A stretch of DNA of 64,000 nt, taken from contig JANJTP010000069.1 in the NCBI GenBank assembly GCA_024711025.1, positions 1 to 64,000 on the forward strand. Reading direction: 5' to 3'. The notes beneath the pieces were generated by a model that saw only the letters and a program-made list of their open reading frames with translations, did no database searches and was not told the DNA's origin. Numbering within the stretch: the first letter of the stretch is position 1; each line of letters opens with the position of its first letter. The DNA is from Solirubrobacteraceae bacterium. Its GTDB lineage: Bacteria > Actinomycetota > Thermoleophilia > Solirubrobacterales > Solirubrobacteraceae. Of this stretch, positions 35,517 to 47,074 are shown piece by piece. The translations under genes and the position numbers were made by a program.

Positions 35517-36497
35517 CTAGCCGAACTTCCCCGATACATACTCCTCGGTCCGGGTGTCGTGGGGATTCGTGAAGATCCGCCCGGTCGGGCCGTACTCGAC
35601 GAGGCGCCCGATCCGCCTGTCCTCGCCCGCGGTCAGGTCGACGATGAAGAACGCGGTGCGGTCGGACACGCGCGCCGCCTGCTGCATGTTGTGGGTGACG
35701 ATCACGATCGACACCGTCTCCTTGAGCTCGTGCATCAGGTCCTCGATGCGCCCTGTCGAGATCGGGTCGAGCGCGGAGCACGGCTCGTCCATCAGCAGCA
35801 CGTCGGGGTCGGTCGCGAGCGCGCGGGCGATGCACAGCCGCTGCTGCTGCCCGCCGGACAGCCCGAACGCGTTCTCCTTCAGGCGGTCCTTGACCTCGTC
35901 CCAGAGCGAGGCGCGGCTCAGCGCGGTCTCGACGATCTCGTCCATCTCGCCGCCGGCTCCGAGGACCCTCGGCCCGAACGCGACGTTGTCGTAGATCGAC
36001 TTCGGGAACGGGTTGGGCTTCTGGAAGACCATCCCGATCCGCTTGCGAACCTGGACGGGGTCGACGCCGGGGCCGTACAGGTCGACTCCGTGGTAGAGGA
36101 TCTCGCCGTCGACCCTCGCGCCCGGGATCAGGTCGTTCATCCGGTCGAAGCAGCGCAGGATCGTCGACTTGCCGCAACCCGACGGGCCGATGAACGCGGT
36201 GATCTCCCGCGCCGGGATGCGCATATCGACGCCCAGCACGGCGGGAGCCGAGCCGTAGTGCACGGACAGGCCCCTGGTGGCGAAGACCGGCTCGTCCACC
36301 GCGTGGTCGATCGTGTCGTGCGGCGTCGCCGCGGCATCCGGCTCGGGTGCTCGAGCGGACTCGGACAGGCCGCCGTCCGACTCATGCGCTCGAGCGGGCT
36401 CGGGGGTCCCGCGCTGCGAGCCGGTGCCGGCGGGATCGAGTGGCTGGGACTCAGGCTCTGTCACGGTCGGTCCGGGGTCGAGCTCGACATGGGTCAC
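35517..36497 (-). CDS. pstB: Phosphate ABC importer ATPase, with an N-terminal extension
   Basis: 326 residues from a GTG at 36497 that follows GAGGTGG. The first 70 or so residues are an acidic, Pro/Glu/Ala-rich extension absent from ordinary PstB; the ABC domain then follows: GPSGCGKST (about 105-113), [50 protein letters not shown] later unconventional start could remove the extension, but no better start is visible. Energises PstA/PstC. Confidence 0.93.
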   Translation of the reverse strand: MTHVELDPGPTVTEPESQPLDPAGTGSQRGTPEPARAHESDGGLSESARAPEPDAAATPHDTIDHAVDEPVFATRGLSVHYGSAPAVLGVDMRIPAREITAFIGPSGCGKSTILRCFDRMNDLIPGARVDGEILYHGVDLYGPGVDPVQVRKRIGMVFQKPNPFPKSIYDNVAFGPRVLGAGGEMDEIVETALSRASLWDEVKDRLKENAFGLSGGQQQRLCIARALATDPDVLLMDEPCSALDPISTGRIEDLMHELKETVSIVIVTHNMQQAARVSDRTAFFIVDLTAGEDRRIGRLVEYGPTGRIFTNPHDTRTEEYVSGKFG

Positions 36498-36502
36498 GTC
36501 GT

Positions 36503-37432
36503 CTACCACCTCTTCTGGTAGCGGCTTCGCATCCAGATGGCGAAGGCGTTCATCGAGAGCAGGATCACGAGCAGCACGAGGATCGCTCCGGCTGCCAACA
36601 GCTTGAACTCGTCCTGTGGGCGGGAGATCCAGTTGAAGATCTGGATCGGCAGCGCGGTGAAGGCGCTGTTCAGCCCCTCCGGGTTGAACGTGACGAACGT
36701 CAGCGCGCCGAGCAGGATCAGCGGCGCGGCCTCGCCGATCGCCCGCGAGAGGCCGAGGATGGTCCCCGTCGCGATGCCGGGGATCGCCGCCGGCAGCACC
36801 TGGCGCCACGTCGTCTGCCAGGGCGTGGCGCCGAGCGCCAGGGAGCCGTGGCGGATCGAGTCGGGGACCGAGCGCAGCGCCTCGCGCGAGGCGATGATGA
36901 CGGTCGGCAGGACGAGCAGGCTGAGCGTCAGGGCGCCGGCGAGCAGCGTCTGCCCGAGGCCGACGAAGCCGCGGACGAGGAAGCCGAGCCCGAGGATCCC
37001 GTAGACGATCGACGGGACCGCGGCGAGGTTCTGGATGTTGACCTCGATCAGGCGGTTCCACCGGCGACTGCGGTCCGCGTACTCCTCGAGGTAGACCGCC
37101 GCGCCGACGCCGACCGGAATCGTGAACAGCGCGACGAGCGCCATCAGCCAGATCGTCCCCATGATCGCCGACTGGGCGCCCGCCCTCGCCGGCAGTCCCG
37201 ACGGAAAGCTCGTCACGACCTGCCAGACGTGGCCGAGCCCGCGGTCGAGCACGTCGGCGAGCAGCACGACGAGCGCGACGACTCCGAGCAGCAGGCTGAA
37301 GAGCAGCAGCCCGCGGAACAGGGCGTTCTTCGCGCGCTCGCGCAGCCGCTGACGGCCGAGCACTTCGGCGGCGCGGGCCGGCTGGGCGTACAGGCCCTCG
37401 GGCGCGGGGTTGGGGCCGGCGAGATCGCTCAT
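36503..37432 (-). CDS. pstA: Phosphate ABC importer permease PstA
   Basis: 309 residues, six helices. Typical PstA features are [42 protein letters not shown] (EAA loop) and [14 protein letters not shown]. Its ATG overlaps the pstC stop as ATGA. Forms the membrane channel with PstC. Confidence 0.94.
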   Translation of the reverse strand: MSDLAGPNPAPEGLYAQPARAAEVLGRQRLRERAKNALFRGLLLFSLLLGVVALVVLLADVLDRGLGHVWQVVTSFPSGLPARAGAQSAIMGTIWLMALVALFTIPVGVGAAVYLEEYADRSRRWNRLIEVNIQNLAAVPSIVYGILGLGFLVRGFVGLGQTLLAGALTLSLLVLPTVIIASREALRSVPDSIRHGSLALGATPWQTTWRQVLPAAIPGIATGTILGLSRAIGEAAPLILLGALTFVTFNPEGLNSAFTALPIQIFNWISRPQDEFKLLAAGAILVLLVILLSMNAFAIWMRSRYQKRW

Positions 37433-38391
37433 TCGTAGACCTCGCGGTACCTGCGGACGATGCGGACGCTGAGCATGTTCATGAGGAACGTGATCGCGAA
37501 CAGCGTCGTCCCGACGGCGAAGATCGTCTGGTAGCCGACGCTGCCGGTCGGCTGGTCCCCGATCCCCGCCGCGGCAATGAACGCCGTCATGGTCTGCATC
37601 GCCTCGGCCGGGTCGAAGCTCAGGTTCGGCGTGCCGCCCGAGGCGATCGTGACGATCATCGTCTCGCCGATCGCGCGCGAGACGCCGAGGATGAAGGCGG
37701 CGACGATGCCCGACAGCGCCGCGGGCACGACCACGCGCACGGTCGTCGAGAGCTTCGTGGCACCGAGCGCGAACGAGCCGGCGCGCATGTCGTGCGGCAC
37801 GGCGGCCATCGCGTCCTCGGCAAGCGAGGCGACGGTCGGGATGATCATCACGCCCATCACGAGCCCGGCCGAGAGCGCGTTGAAGACGCCGGGCGGATCG
37901 CCCGGCAGGAACCAGACGTCCTGCAGCAGCGGCGTCAGGAAGGTGAGCGCGAAGAAGCCGAAGACGACGGTCGGGATGCCGGCGAGCACCTCCAGCGTCG
38001 GCTTGACGAGCCCGCGTGTGCGCGGCGAGGCGTATTCGCTGAGGTAGATCGCCGATCCGAGCCCGAACGGCAGCGCCACGCAGAGCGCGATCGCCGTCAG
38101 CACGAGCGTCGCGCTGAGCAGCGGCAGCACGCCGAACTCCGGGTCCGAGAAGAGCGGCGACCACTCGGTCGTGGTGAGGAACTCGATCGGCGAGACGTGG
38201 CGGAAGAACGCGATCGTCGGCTCGAGCAGGGCGACGACGATCGCCACGGTCGTCGCGACGCTGAGCAGCGCGCACAGGACCAGCGAGCCCAGCACGGCTC
38301 GCTCGCCCCACCGCGGCTTCACGGCGAGGACCGCGCGCACCCGCGCGGTTCCCGCCGTGGCCGCCGCCTCGCCTCCTTGCGAGATGCTCAT
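37429..38391 (-). CDS. pstC: Phosphate ABC importer permease PstC
   Basis: 320 residues with six helices and a cytoplasmic N-terminus of about 35 residues. [45 protein letters not shown] and [13 protein letters not shown] are characteristic. It follows pstS by 12 bp and overlaps pstA. Confidence 0.94.
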   Translation of the reverse strand: MSISQGGEAAATAGTARVRAVLAVKPRWGERAVLGSLVLCALLSVATTVAIVVALLEPTIAFFRHVSPIEFLTTTEWSPLFSDPEFGVLPLLSATLVLTAIALCVALPFGLGSAIYLSEYASPRTRGLVKPTLEVLAGIPTVVFGFFALTFLTPLLQDVWFLPGDPPGVFNALSAGLVMGVMIIPTVASLAEDAMAAVPHDMRAGSFALGATKLSTTVRVVVPAALSGIVAAFILGVSRAIGETMIVTIASGGTPNLSFDPAEAMQTMTAFIAAAGIGDQPTGSVGYQTIFAVGTTLFAITFLMNMLSVRIVRRYREVYE

Positions 38392-38403
38392 GGCCCGCGG
38401 CTC

Positions 38404-39360
38404 TCAGCCCTTTGCGAGGCTGTCGACCTTCTGCCGGCTCGCAGCCTCCTGATCGGCGGTCAGCGGCACGAACAGCGCCTGCGCGGCGATCCGCTCGGCG
38501 TTGTCGAGGTAGAACTTCGTGAACGCCTGCACCTCGGGGCGCGCAAGCGCCTTGTCGGACGGATAGACGAACAGCGGGCGGCTGAGCGGCTTGTAGCTCC
38601 CGTCCTGGACGGTCTCCTTCGACGGCGTCACACAGCCGCTGCCGCCGTCGACCTGGACGACCTTCAGCTTGTCCTGGTTCTGCTCGTAGTAGGAGAGGCC
38701 GAAGTAGCCCAGGCCGCCCTCGGAGCCGGCGACGCCCTGGACGGTCACGTTGTCGTCCTCGGTCGCCTGGTAGTCGGTGCGGCTGTTGCCCTCCTCGCCG
38801 TTGACGGCGCCCGTGAAGTAGTCGAACGTGCCGGAGTCGGTGCCAGGGCCGAACAGCTCGAGCTCCTTGTCCGGGAACGAGGCGTCGACCTGGTTCCAGT
38901 TGTCGAGCTTCGAGCCCTTCTCCCAGATCTTCCTCAGCTGCGGCACGGTCAGGCACGTGACCCAGTCGTTGGCCTTGTTGACGACGACCGACAGGCCGTC
39001 ATTGGCCACTTGGACCTCCTCGTAGGCGATCCCCGCCTTCTTGCACGCGTCGACCTCGTCGGCCTCGATCTGCCGCGAGGCGTCGGAGATGTCGGTCTCC
39101 GCGTTGCAGAACTTCTCGAACCCCCCGCCGGTGCCGGACGTCCCGACCGTCACGCGCACCCCCGGGTTGTCGGCCTGGAACATCTCGGCCGCCGCCTCGC
39201 TGAGCGGCGCGACCGTCGACGACCCGTCGAGCTTGATCGTCCCGGAAAGCTTCCCGCCGGCGTCCGACGAGCTCGTCTCCCCATTCGCGCTGCCGCCGCA
39301 TGCGGCAACGCCCAGCGCGAGCGCCCCGACCGTGAGCGCGGCCAGCCCTCGATGCCTCAT
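38404..39360 (-). CDS. pstS: Phosphate-binding lipoprotein PstS
   Basis: 318 residues from the ATG at 39360 (AGGAAC upstream). The lipoprotein leader ends in GVAACGG. Phosphate-pocket motifs are LDGSSTVAPLSEA, TSGTGGGFEKFCNAETDISDASR and PGTDSGTFDYF. It is the first gene of pstSCAB-phoU, with a PHO box 80-100 bp upstream. Captures phosphate outside the membrane. Confidence 0.95.
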   Translation of the reverse strand: MRHRGLAALTVGALALGVAACGGSANGETSSSDAGGKLSGTIKLDGSSTVAPLSEAAAEMFQADNPGVRVTVGTSGTGGGFEKFCNAETDISDASRQIEADEVDACKKAGIAYEEVQVANDGLSVVVNKANDWVTCLTVPQLRKIWEKGSKLDNWNQVDASFPDKELELFGPGTDSGTFDYFTGAVNGEEGNSRTDYQATEDDNVTVQGVAGSEGGLGYFGLSYYEQNQDKLKVVQVDGGSGCVTPSKETVQDGSYKPLSRPLFVYPSDKALARPEVQAFTKFYLDNAERIAAQALFVPLTADQEAASRQKVDSLAKG

Positions 39361-39438
39361 CTGTGTTCCTGTCTGGATTCTCATATCGCCGATCAGGCTG
39401 CCAACGGTCGCGCGACAGGCTGTTACCGGCCTGTGGCC

Positions 39439-39460
39439 CCGGTGTGAACCTCCTGTGAAG
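39439..39460 (-). promoter_or_regulatory. PHO box upstream of pstS
   Basis: On the minus strand CTTCACAGGAG (39460-39450) is followed directly by GTTCACACCGG (39449-39439): two 11-nt direct repeats of the actinobacterial PHO-box type, in the direction of pstS transcription. It lies in the 286-bp gap to the divergent murein-hydrolase gene; I see no other named element there. Confidence 0.75.
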
Positions 39461-39646
39461 ACCCCCGCTATCGCCGTGGCGATGCCGGTCACGCCGGCGG
39501 CCCGTCGGCCGGCCGGCTGCCGCTACGGTGTCGGTGGCGCTCGCCGCGCTCCGCGCGTCACCGCGACGCGGCCTGCAATCGGCCCTGCCGCAGGCAGCAA
39601 GGCTCATGCAACGGCTGCGAGACGCCGACGATTGCGGTAGAAGAGC

Positions 39647-41974
39647 ATGCACGCCATGAGGCAAAGAGGGAGAGCAGCGGCCGTCTCGGCGGCCGCCACG
39701 GCTGCGCTTGCCGCATTGGCGGCGGGAGCCTCCGCGCAGGAGCCGGGGCAGGCGGCGCAGCCGGCGGCTCCCTCCACGACGACGACACCGGCGAGCACGA
39801 CGCCGACGCCGGCGCCGCCTGCGAGCCACCCGGCCGACCTCGGCAGCTTCGACCTCCAGGTCGGCGCGAAGCCGGATTCCGGGCGCCCCTCGAAGCCGAC
39901 GGCAGGCGATCGACGCCGGCGTGGTGCTCGCCGCTTCCTGAGCGAGGAGCGCGCGGCCCGTGGCCGCGACGAGAAGCTCGCGGCCAGGGACGTCGCGGGC
40001 GCCCCGTTCGCCGGCCTGCCGGCGCCTGGCGCCGGCTCCGACATGCTCGCCCCACCGGCCGCCGGCGTGCCGAACATGCTGCTCGACGACTTCCGGATCC
40101 CACCGTTCCTGCTGCCGATCTACCAGGCTGCCGGGATCGAGTACGGCATCCGCTGGGAGGTCCTCGCCGCGATCAACGAGATCGAGACCGACTACGGGCG
40201 CAACCTGAACGTCAGCAACGCCGGCGCGCTCGGCTGGATGCAGTTCATGCCGGCGACGTGGGAGACCTACGGGACCGACGCCAACAAGGACGGGCGCAAG
40301 GACCCCTACAACCCCGTCGACGCGATCTTCGCGGCGGCCCGCTATCTGAAGGCGGCCGGTGCGGGCGAGGACCTTCGCGCGGCGATCTGGGCCTACAACC
40401 ACGCCGACTGGTACGTCGACGACGTGCTCCGGCGGGCGCAGCGGCTCTCGACGCTGCCGGCCGAGCTGGTCGGCGCCCTGACCGGGCTGACCACGGGGCG
40501 CTTCCCGGTGCTCGGCGCCGCCAGCTACGCGGGCGGCTACGACCGCAAGGCACGACGCGGCGACGGTGCCGGGGCCTCCGTCGCCGTCGGCGGCAAGACC
40601 GGGCGGACGAGCGCGACGATCCATGCCCGGGAGGGCGCGCCGGTCATCGCGGTGCAGGACGCCAGGGTCGTCGCGATCGGCGCGACGAAGCGGCTCGGAC
40701 GGTTCGTGCGGATCCGCGACGCCTACGGCAACACGTACACCTACGCGGGGCTCGGCGCGGTCGCCGCGCACCACGTCGTGCCGCGCGTGAGCGAGAAGGC
40801 TCGCGATGCGAGCGCCGCCGTGGCGCACGCGGAGGACCCGGCGCCGACCGTGGCCGCGAGCGCGGGGGCCCAGCGACCCTCCTCGCGACGCCACAAGAGG
40901 CAGCGTAGGCGCGGCCGGTCGGCCGGCGCACCGGCCGCGGGCCCCTCCCAGGTCAAGGAGCGCCTGTTCGCGAACCCCTCGCGCCCCCGTGCGCTGCGCG
41001 CCGGCGGCCAGCGCCAGCTCGCCCCGCAGCCGGCCCGTGAGGAGGCGCCGCGCGCACTGGCCTCCGGTGAGCTGGGCCGCTACCTGGCGCCGCCCTACAC
41101 CCTCAGGCGCGGCCAGGTCGCGCTGCTGCCGCTGCGCAAGGGCTCGCAGGTCATCGCCGGCACGATCCTCGGCCGTGTCGGGCCCGCGACGGGCGGCGGG
41201 CGGGCGAACGTCCGCTTCGCGATCCGCCCCGCCGGCTCCGGCGCCCCGCGGATCGACCCGACCCCGATCCTCGACGGCTGGCGCCTGCTGGAGACGACCA
41301 ACGTGTACGGCGCCGCCAGCCCGCTGCTGTCGGGCCGTCAGGCGGCGACGATCGGCCAGATCCTGCTGATGAGCAAGGAGGCGCTCGAGCGCCGCGTGCT
41401 CGCCGACCCGGACGTCGACATCTACGGGTGCGGCCGCGACGACATCCGCTCAGGGGTCATCGACCGCCGCGTGCTGGCACTGCTCGAGTACCTCGCCGCC
41501 GGCGGGCTGAAGCCGACGGTGACGAGCCTGCGCTGCGGTCACGGCTACTACACCTCCAGCGGCAACGTCTCGCACCACACGACCGGTACCGCCGTCGACA
41601 TCGCCGCCGTCAACGGAACGCCCATCCTCGGCCATCAGGGCGCCGGCTCGATCACCGATACGACGGTCCGCCGCATCCTCGCGCTGCAGGGCTCGATGAA
41701 GCCGGCGCAGATCATCACGCTCATGCAGTACGCGGGCACCGACAACACGCTCGCGATGGCCGACCACGACGATCACATCCACGTCGGATTCCGCCCCCAG
41801 GCCGGCTCGAGCACTCGCGCCGGGCGGGTGCTCACGACGGCGCTGCGCCCCGGCCAGTGGAACCGTCTGATGAGCCGGCTGAGCTCGATCCAGAACCCGA
41901 CGGTTCCGCTCGAGCCGAGCCGCTACTCGATCAAGGTCAAGGTCAAGGTCAAGAAGGACCGCGCGGGCCGCTGA
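39647..41974 (+). CDS. Large secreted murein hydrolase (transglycosylase, M23-like, M15-like)
   Basis: 775 residues with a Sec signal peptide (cleavage near ASAQ, residue 31) and a Pro/Thr-rich linker. Residues about 155-265 are an MltB-like transglycosylase: NEIETDYG with catalytic Glu180, and GALGWMQFMPATW. Residues about 318-375 resemble an M23/LytM beta-domain (EGAPVIAVQDARVVAIG...VRIRDAYGNTYTYAGLG), but the His-x3-Asp zinc ligands are not present. Residues about 600-720 hold an M15-like zinc site: HTTGTAVD (His644, Asp651) and DHIHVGF (His710/712). The C-terminus is a Lys-Val repeat (IKVKVKVKK). A second ATG three codons in is possible. Divergent from pstS. Confidence 0.85.
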   Translation: MHAMRQRGRAAAVSAAATAALAALAAGASAQEPGQAAQPAAPSTTTTPASTTPTPAPPASHPADLGSFDLQVGAKPDSGRPSKPTAGDRRRRGARRFLSEERAARGRDEKLAARDVAGAPFAGLPAPGAGSDMLAPPAAGVPNMLLDDFRIPPFLLPIYQAAGIEYGIRWEVLAAINEIETDYGRNLNVSNAGALGWMQFMPATWETYGTDANKDGRKDPYNPVDAIFAAARYLKAAGAGEDLRAAIWAYNHADWYVDDVLRRAQRLSTLPAELVGALTGLTTGRFPVLGAASYAGGYDRKARRGDGAGASVAVGGKTGRTSATIHAREGAPVIAVQDARVVAIGATKRLGRFVRIRDAYGNTYTYAGLGAVAAHHVVPRVSEKARDASAAVAHAEDPAPTVAASAGAQRPSSRRHKRQRRRGRSAGAPAAGPSQVKERLFANPSRPRALRAGGQRQLAPQPAREEAPRALASGELGRYLAPPYTLRRGQVALLPLRKGSQVIAGTILGRVGPATGGGRANVRFAIRPAGSGAPRIDPTPILDGWRLLETTNVYGAASPLLSGRQAATIGQILLMSKEALERRVLADPDVDIYGCGRDDIRSGVIDRRVLALLEYLAAGGLKPTVTSLRCGHGYYTSSGNVSHHTTGTAVDIAAVNGTPILGHQGAGSITDTTVRRILALQGSMKPAQIITLMQYAGTDNTLAMADHDDHIHVGFRPQAGSSTRAGRVLTTALRPGQWNRLMSRLSSIQNPTVPLEPSRYSIKVKVKVKKDRAGR

Positions 41975-41984
41975 CGCGCCCGGC

Positions 41985-44027
<2,043 letters not shown>

Positions 44028-44151
44028 GCTAGGAAGCCGGGCTTGGAGAGGTCGCCCTCCCGGCCAGGCACGACATGGTGCTCGTCACGAAGCTCGGCCC
44101 GTCGAAGGCAAAATAGGGGTCTCCTGACACGCGCCATCGCCACGGGCCGAA

Positions 44152-44194
44152 TTGACAGTCGGAGTCTCCCTCCGTAACCTAAGCAAGCGCTTAG
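44152..44194 (+). promoter_or_regulatory. Promoter and TetR-type operator of the acyl-CoA dehydrogenase operon
   Basis: TTGACA (44152-44157) and TAACCT (44175-44180) are 17 bases apart, 35 bp before the start codon. The palindrome CTAAGC-AAGC-GCTTAG (44179-44194) overlaps the -10 end and the expected transcription start. The same arms (TGAGC...GCTCA form) occur at the tetR gene at 48716, so TetR repression is the simplest reading. Confidence 0.7.
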
Positions 44195-44214
44195 TCAATG
44201 TGAGACGGGGAGCG

Positions 44215-45369
44215 ATGGAACGACACCTCTTCGAGGGCGATCACATCTGGTTCCGGGAGTCGGTCCGCGAGTTCGTCAAGAGGTCCGTTCTGCCGGCGCG
44301 GGAGCACCACCGGCAGCAGCGGGCGATCGACCGGGCCGTCTGGGCGGAGGCCGGCAGCCACGGGTTCCTCGGGCTGGGTGTGCCGGCCGATCTTGGCGGT
44401 AGCGGGGTGTCGGACTTCCGCTTCAACGCCATCCTGGGCGAGGAGCTGGCGCGTGCCGGCATGGCCTACGCGTCGTCGTTCGGCATCCACACGGATGTCG
44501 TGGCGCCTTATCTCCTCGAGCTCACAACGGCCGAGCAGCAGTCGCAGTGGCTGCCGCGGTTCTCCAGCGGCGAGATGGTGACCGCTATCGGCATGACAGA
44601 ACCCGAGGCGGGCTCAGACCTCGCCGCGCTGCGGACGACAGCTACGCGCGACGACAGCGACTGGGTCATCAACGGCACGAAGACGTTCATCACCAACGGC
44701 GCAGGCGCTGATCTCGTCATCGTCGCCGCGAGGACGGGAGCCGGGCGGCGCGACATCTCGCTGTTCGTCGTGGAGGCCGGCACGCCCGGCTTCACGCGCG
44801 GGGAGCCCCTGCACAAGGTCGGTCAGCCCGAGGCGGACACCGCCGAGCTGTTCTTCCACGACGTCCGCGTGCCCGCAGAGAACCTCATCGGCGACCTCGA
44901 CCGCGGGTTCACGCACATGATCGACCGGCTTCCGCAGGAACGGCTCAGCGCCGCGGTGGCGAACCTCGCACATGCCCGTGCCACGGTCGAGGACACGCTC
45001 GAATACGTCCGCCAGCGTCGTGCCTTCGGACGGCCGGTGGGCGCGTTCCAGCACAGCCGGTTCCTCCTCGCTGAGTTGGTCACGCAGCTCGACGTGGCGC
45101 AGGCCTATGTCGATCAGTGCGTCCAGGCTCACGTCGCCTCGCGCCTCTCGCCGATCGACGCGGCGAAGGCGAAGTGGTGGACGGCGGAGGTGCAGAACCG
45201 GGCGATCGACGCCTGTCTGCAGCTACACGGCGGCTACGGCTACATGGAGGAGTACGAGGTCGCGCGCGCATGGTGCGACGCGCGCGTGACGAAGATCTGG
45301 GCCGGCTCCAACGAGATCATGAAGGAGCTCATCGGGCGCGACCTCGGGCTTGCGGAGGAGCGCTCGTGA
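44215..45369 (+). CDS. Acyl-CoA dehydrogenase
   Basis: 384 residues from MERHLFEGDH at 44215. FAD-dependent alpha,beta-dehydrogenation of an acyl-CoA. Typical features are the N-terminal helical domain (LGLGVPADLGGSGVSDFRFN), the beta-domain AIGMTEPEAGSDLAALRTTA and KTFITNGAGADLVIVAART, and the C-terminal QLHGGYGYMEEYEVAR with the catalytic Glu expected in this stretch. First gene of a TetR-controlled operon; it overlaps the thiolase gene as GTGA. Confidence 0.93.
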   Translation: MERHLFEGDHIWFRESVREFVKRSVLPAREHHRQQRAIDRAVWAEAGSHGFLGLGVPADLGGSGVSDFRFNAILGEELARAGMAYASSFGIHTDVVAPYLLELTTAEQQSQWLPRFSSGEMVTAIGMTEPEAGSDLAALRTTATRDDSDWVINGTKTFITNGAGADLVIVAARTGAGRRDISLFVVEAGTPGFTRGEPLHKVGQPEADTAELFFHDVRVPAENLIGDLDRGFTHMIDRLPQERLSAAVANLAHARATVEDTLEYVRQRRAFGRPVGAFQHSRFLLAELVTQLDVAQAYVDQCVQAHVASRLSPIDAAKAKWWTAEVQNRAIDACLQLHGGYGYMEEYEVARAWCDARVTKIWAGSNEIMKELIGRDLGLAEERS

Positions 45370-46610
45370 CGAGCCGCAACGGCACGGCGCCCGAGGCGGT
45401 CATCGTCGCCGCCGCCCGCTCACCGATCGGACGAGCGTTCAAAGGCTCGCTCGCCGGGATGCGCCCGGACGACCTCGCGGCCGCCATCGTGCGCGCGGCG
45501 CTGGACCAGGTGCCGCACCTGGATCCGCGCGACATTGACGACATCTACGTCGGCTGCGGTGAGCCGTACGACGAGCAGGGCGCCAACCTGGCGCGCCGGA
45601 TCGTCGTGCATCTAGGGCTGGACACCGTGCCGGGCGCGACGGTCACGCGCTTCTGCGCCTCCAGCCTGCAGACGACGCGGATGGCCTTCCACGCGGTCCG
45701 TGCCGGTGAGGGCGACGTGTTCGTTTCGGCCGGCGTGGAGTGCGTCTCGCGCTTCAACGACCCGGCGATCGCCGGGGTCGGCCCCGAGCGCCTCATGCAC
45801 CCAGCGTATACGGAGGCGAGGGTGCGGAGCGCCCGCTTGGCGGGAGGCGGCGACGGCTGGCGGGACCCTCGTGAGGACGGTCTGCGTCCCGACATCTACA
45901 TCACGATGGGCCAAACGGCCGAGAACGTCGCGAGCCTTCGCGGGGTCTCGCGGGAGGAGCAGGATCACTTCGCCCTGCGCAGCCAGCAGCGAGCCGAGCG
46001 GGCGATCGCCAGCGGCTTCTTCGCCCGCGAGATCACGCCCGTCACGCTGCCGGACGGCCGGGTCGTGGACCGCGACGACGGTCCGCGCCCCGGGACGACG
46101 TACGAGAAGCTCGCCGAGCTCAAGCCGGTCTTCCGACCGGAGGGCACCGTCACCGCCGGCAACTGCTGCCCGCTCAACGACGGCGCGGCCGCCCTCGTCA
46201 TCATGAGTGACACCATGGCGGAGCGGCTCGGGATCCAGCCGCTGGCGCGGATCGTGTCGACCGGTGTCTCGGCCCTGTCGCCGGAGATCATGGGCCTCGG
46301 TCCGATCGCAGCCTCACGCCAGGCGCTTGCACGCGCCGGGATGACGATCGCCGATGTCGATCTCGTCGAGATCAACGAGGCCTTCGCGGCCCAGGTGCTG
46401 CCGTCCGCGGACGAACTGGGGATCAACCCTGACACGCTCAATGTCCACGGCGGCGCGATCGCGCTCGGCCACCCGTTCGGCATGACGGGAGCGCGCCTCG
46501 CCACGACGCTGATCAACGGCCTGAGGGCCCGGGATGAGGAGATCGGTCTCGAGACGATGTGCGTCGGCGGCGGGCAGGGCATGGCGATGGTCCTGGAGCG
46601 GCTGTCGTGA
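45366..46610 (+). CDS. Thiolase (acetyl-CoA acyltransferase)
   Basis: 414 residues from a GTG at 45366. Three active-site signatures are intact: the acyl-accepting Cys in TRFCASSLQTTRMAF, EINEAFAAQ with GGAIALGHPFGMTGAR (His), and the C-terminal MCVGGGQGMAM (Cys). Degradative thiolysis of a 3-oxoacyl-CoA is likely, since the neighbours are dehydrogenase and hydratase genes. It overlaps both neighbouring genes. Confidence 0.93.
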   Translation: MTSRNGTAPEAVIVAAARSPIGRAFKGSLAGMRPDDLAAAIVRAALDQVPHLDPRDIDDIYVGCGEPYDEQGANLARRIVVHLGLDTVPGATVTRFCASSLQTTRMAFHAVRAGEGDVFVSAGVECVSRFNDPAIAGVGPERLMHPAYTEARVRSARLAGGGDGWRDPREDGLRPDIYITMGQTAENVASLRGVSREEQDHFALRSQQRAERAIASGFFAREITPVTLPDGRVVDRDDGPRPGTTYEKLAELKPVFRPEGTVTAGNCCPLNDGAAALVIMSDTMAERLGIQPLARIVSTGVSALSPEIMGLGPIAASRQALARAGMTIADVDLVEINEAFAAQVLPSADELGINPDTLNVHGGAIALGHPFGMTGARLATTLINGLRARDEEIGLETMCVGGGQGMAMVLERLS

Positions 46611-47056
46611 CGTCCGCGACCCTCGGTGAGCTGCGCGCGAAGGTCGGAGCGCAGCTCGGCACGAGCGCCTGGCACACCGTCGATCAGGAGATGATCGACA
46701 CGTTCGCCCGTGTCACGCGGGACGAGCAGTGGGTCCATGTCGACCGGGACCGCGCGGCGGCGGGGCCCTTCGGCACCACGATCGCCCATGGCTACCTGAG
46801 CCTGTCGTTGTGCTCGCGGTTCCTCGAGGAGTGCCTCGACGTCCGCGGCGTCGGCATGGCGCTCAACTACGGGGTGAACCGCGTGCGGTTCCCCTCACCG
46901 GTGCCAGCCGGCGCCCGGGTGCGCGGCCGCGCGGAGCTGCTCTCGCTCGATCCTGTCCCCGGCGGTTCGCAGGCCGTCATCCGGGTGACCGTTGAGACCG
47001 ATGGCGGTCACAAGCCGGCATGCGTCGCCGACCTCGTCGTCCGCTACCTCGACTGA
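46607..47056 (+). CDS. MaoC-like enoyl-CoA hydratase
   Basis: 149 residues from a GTG at 46607 overlapping the thiolase TGA. A hotdog fold with the hydratase-2 pattern DEQWVHVDRDRAAAGPFGTTIAHGYLSL, in which the Asp and His are catalytic, and NYGVNRVRFPSPV. It would hydrate the enoyl-CoA made by the dehydrogenase. It is a close architectural match to the MaoC-like gene at 55747 in the opposing operon. Confidence 0.88.
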   Translation: MTSATLGELRAKVGAQLGTSAWHTVDQEMIDTFARVTRDEQWVHVDRDRAAAGPFGTTIAHGYLSLSLCSRFLEECLDVRGVGMALNYGVNRVRFPSPVPAGARVRGRAELLSLDPVPGGSQAVIRVTVETDGGHKPACVADLVVRYLD

Positions 47057-47074
47057 CAAAGGAGCTCGAACTTC

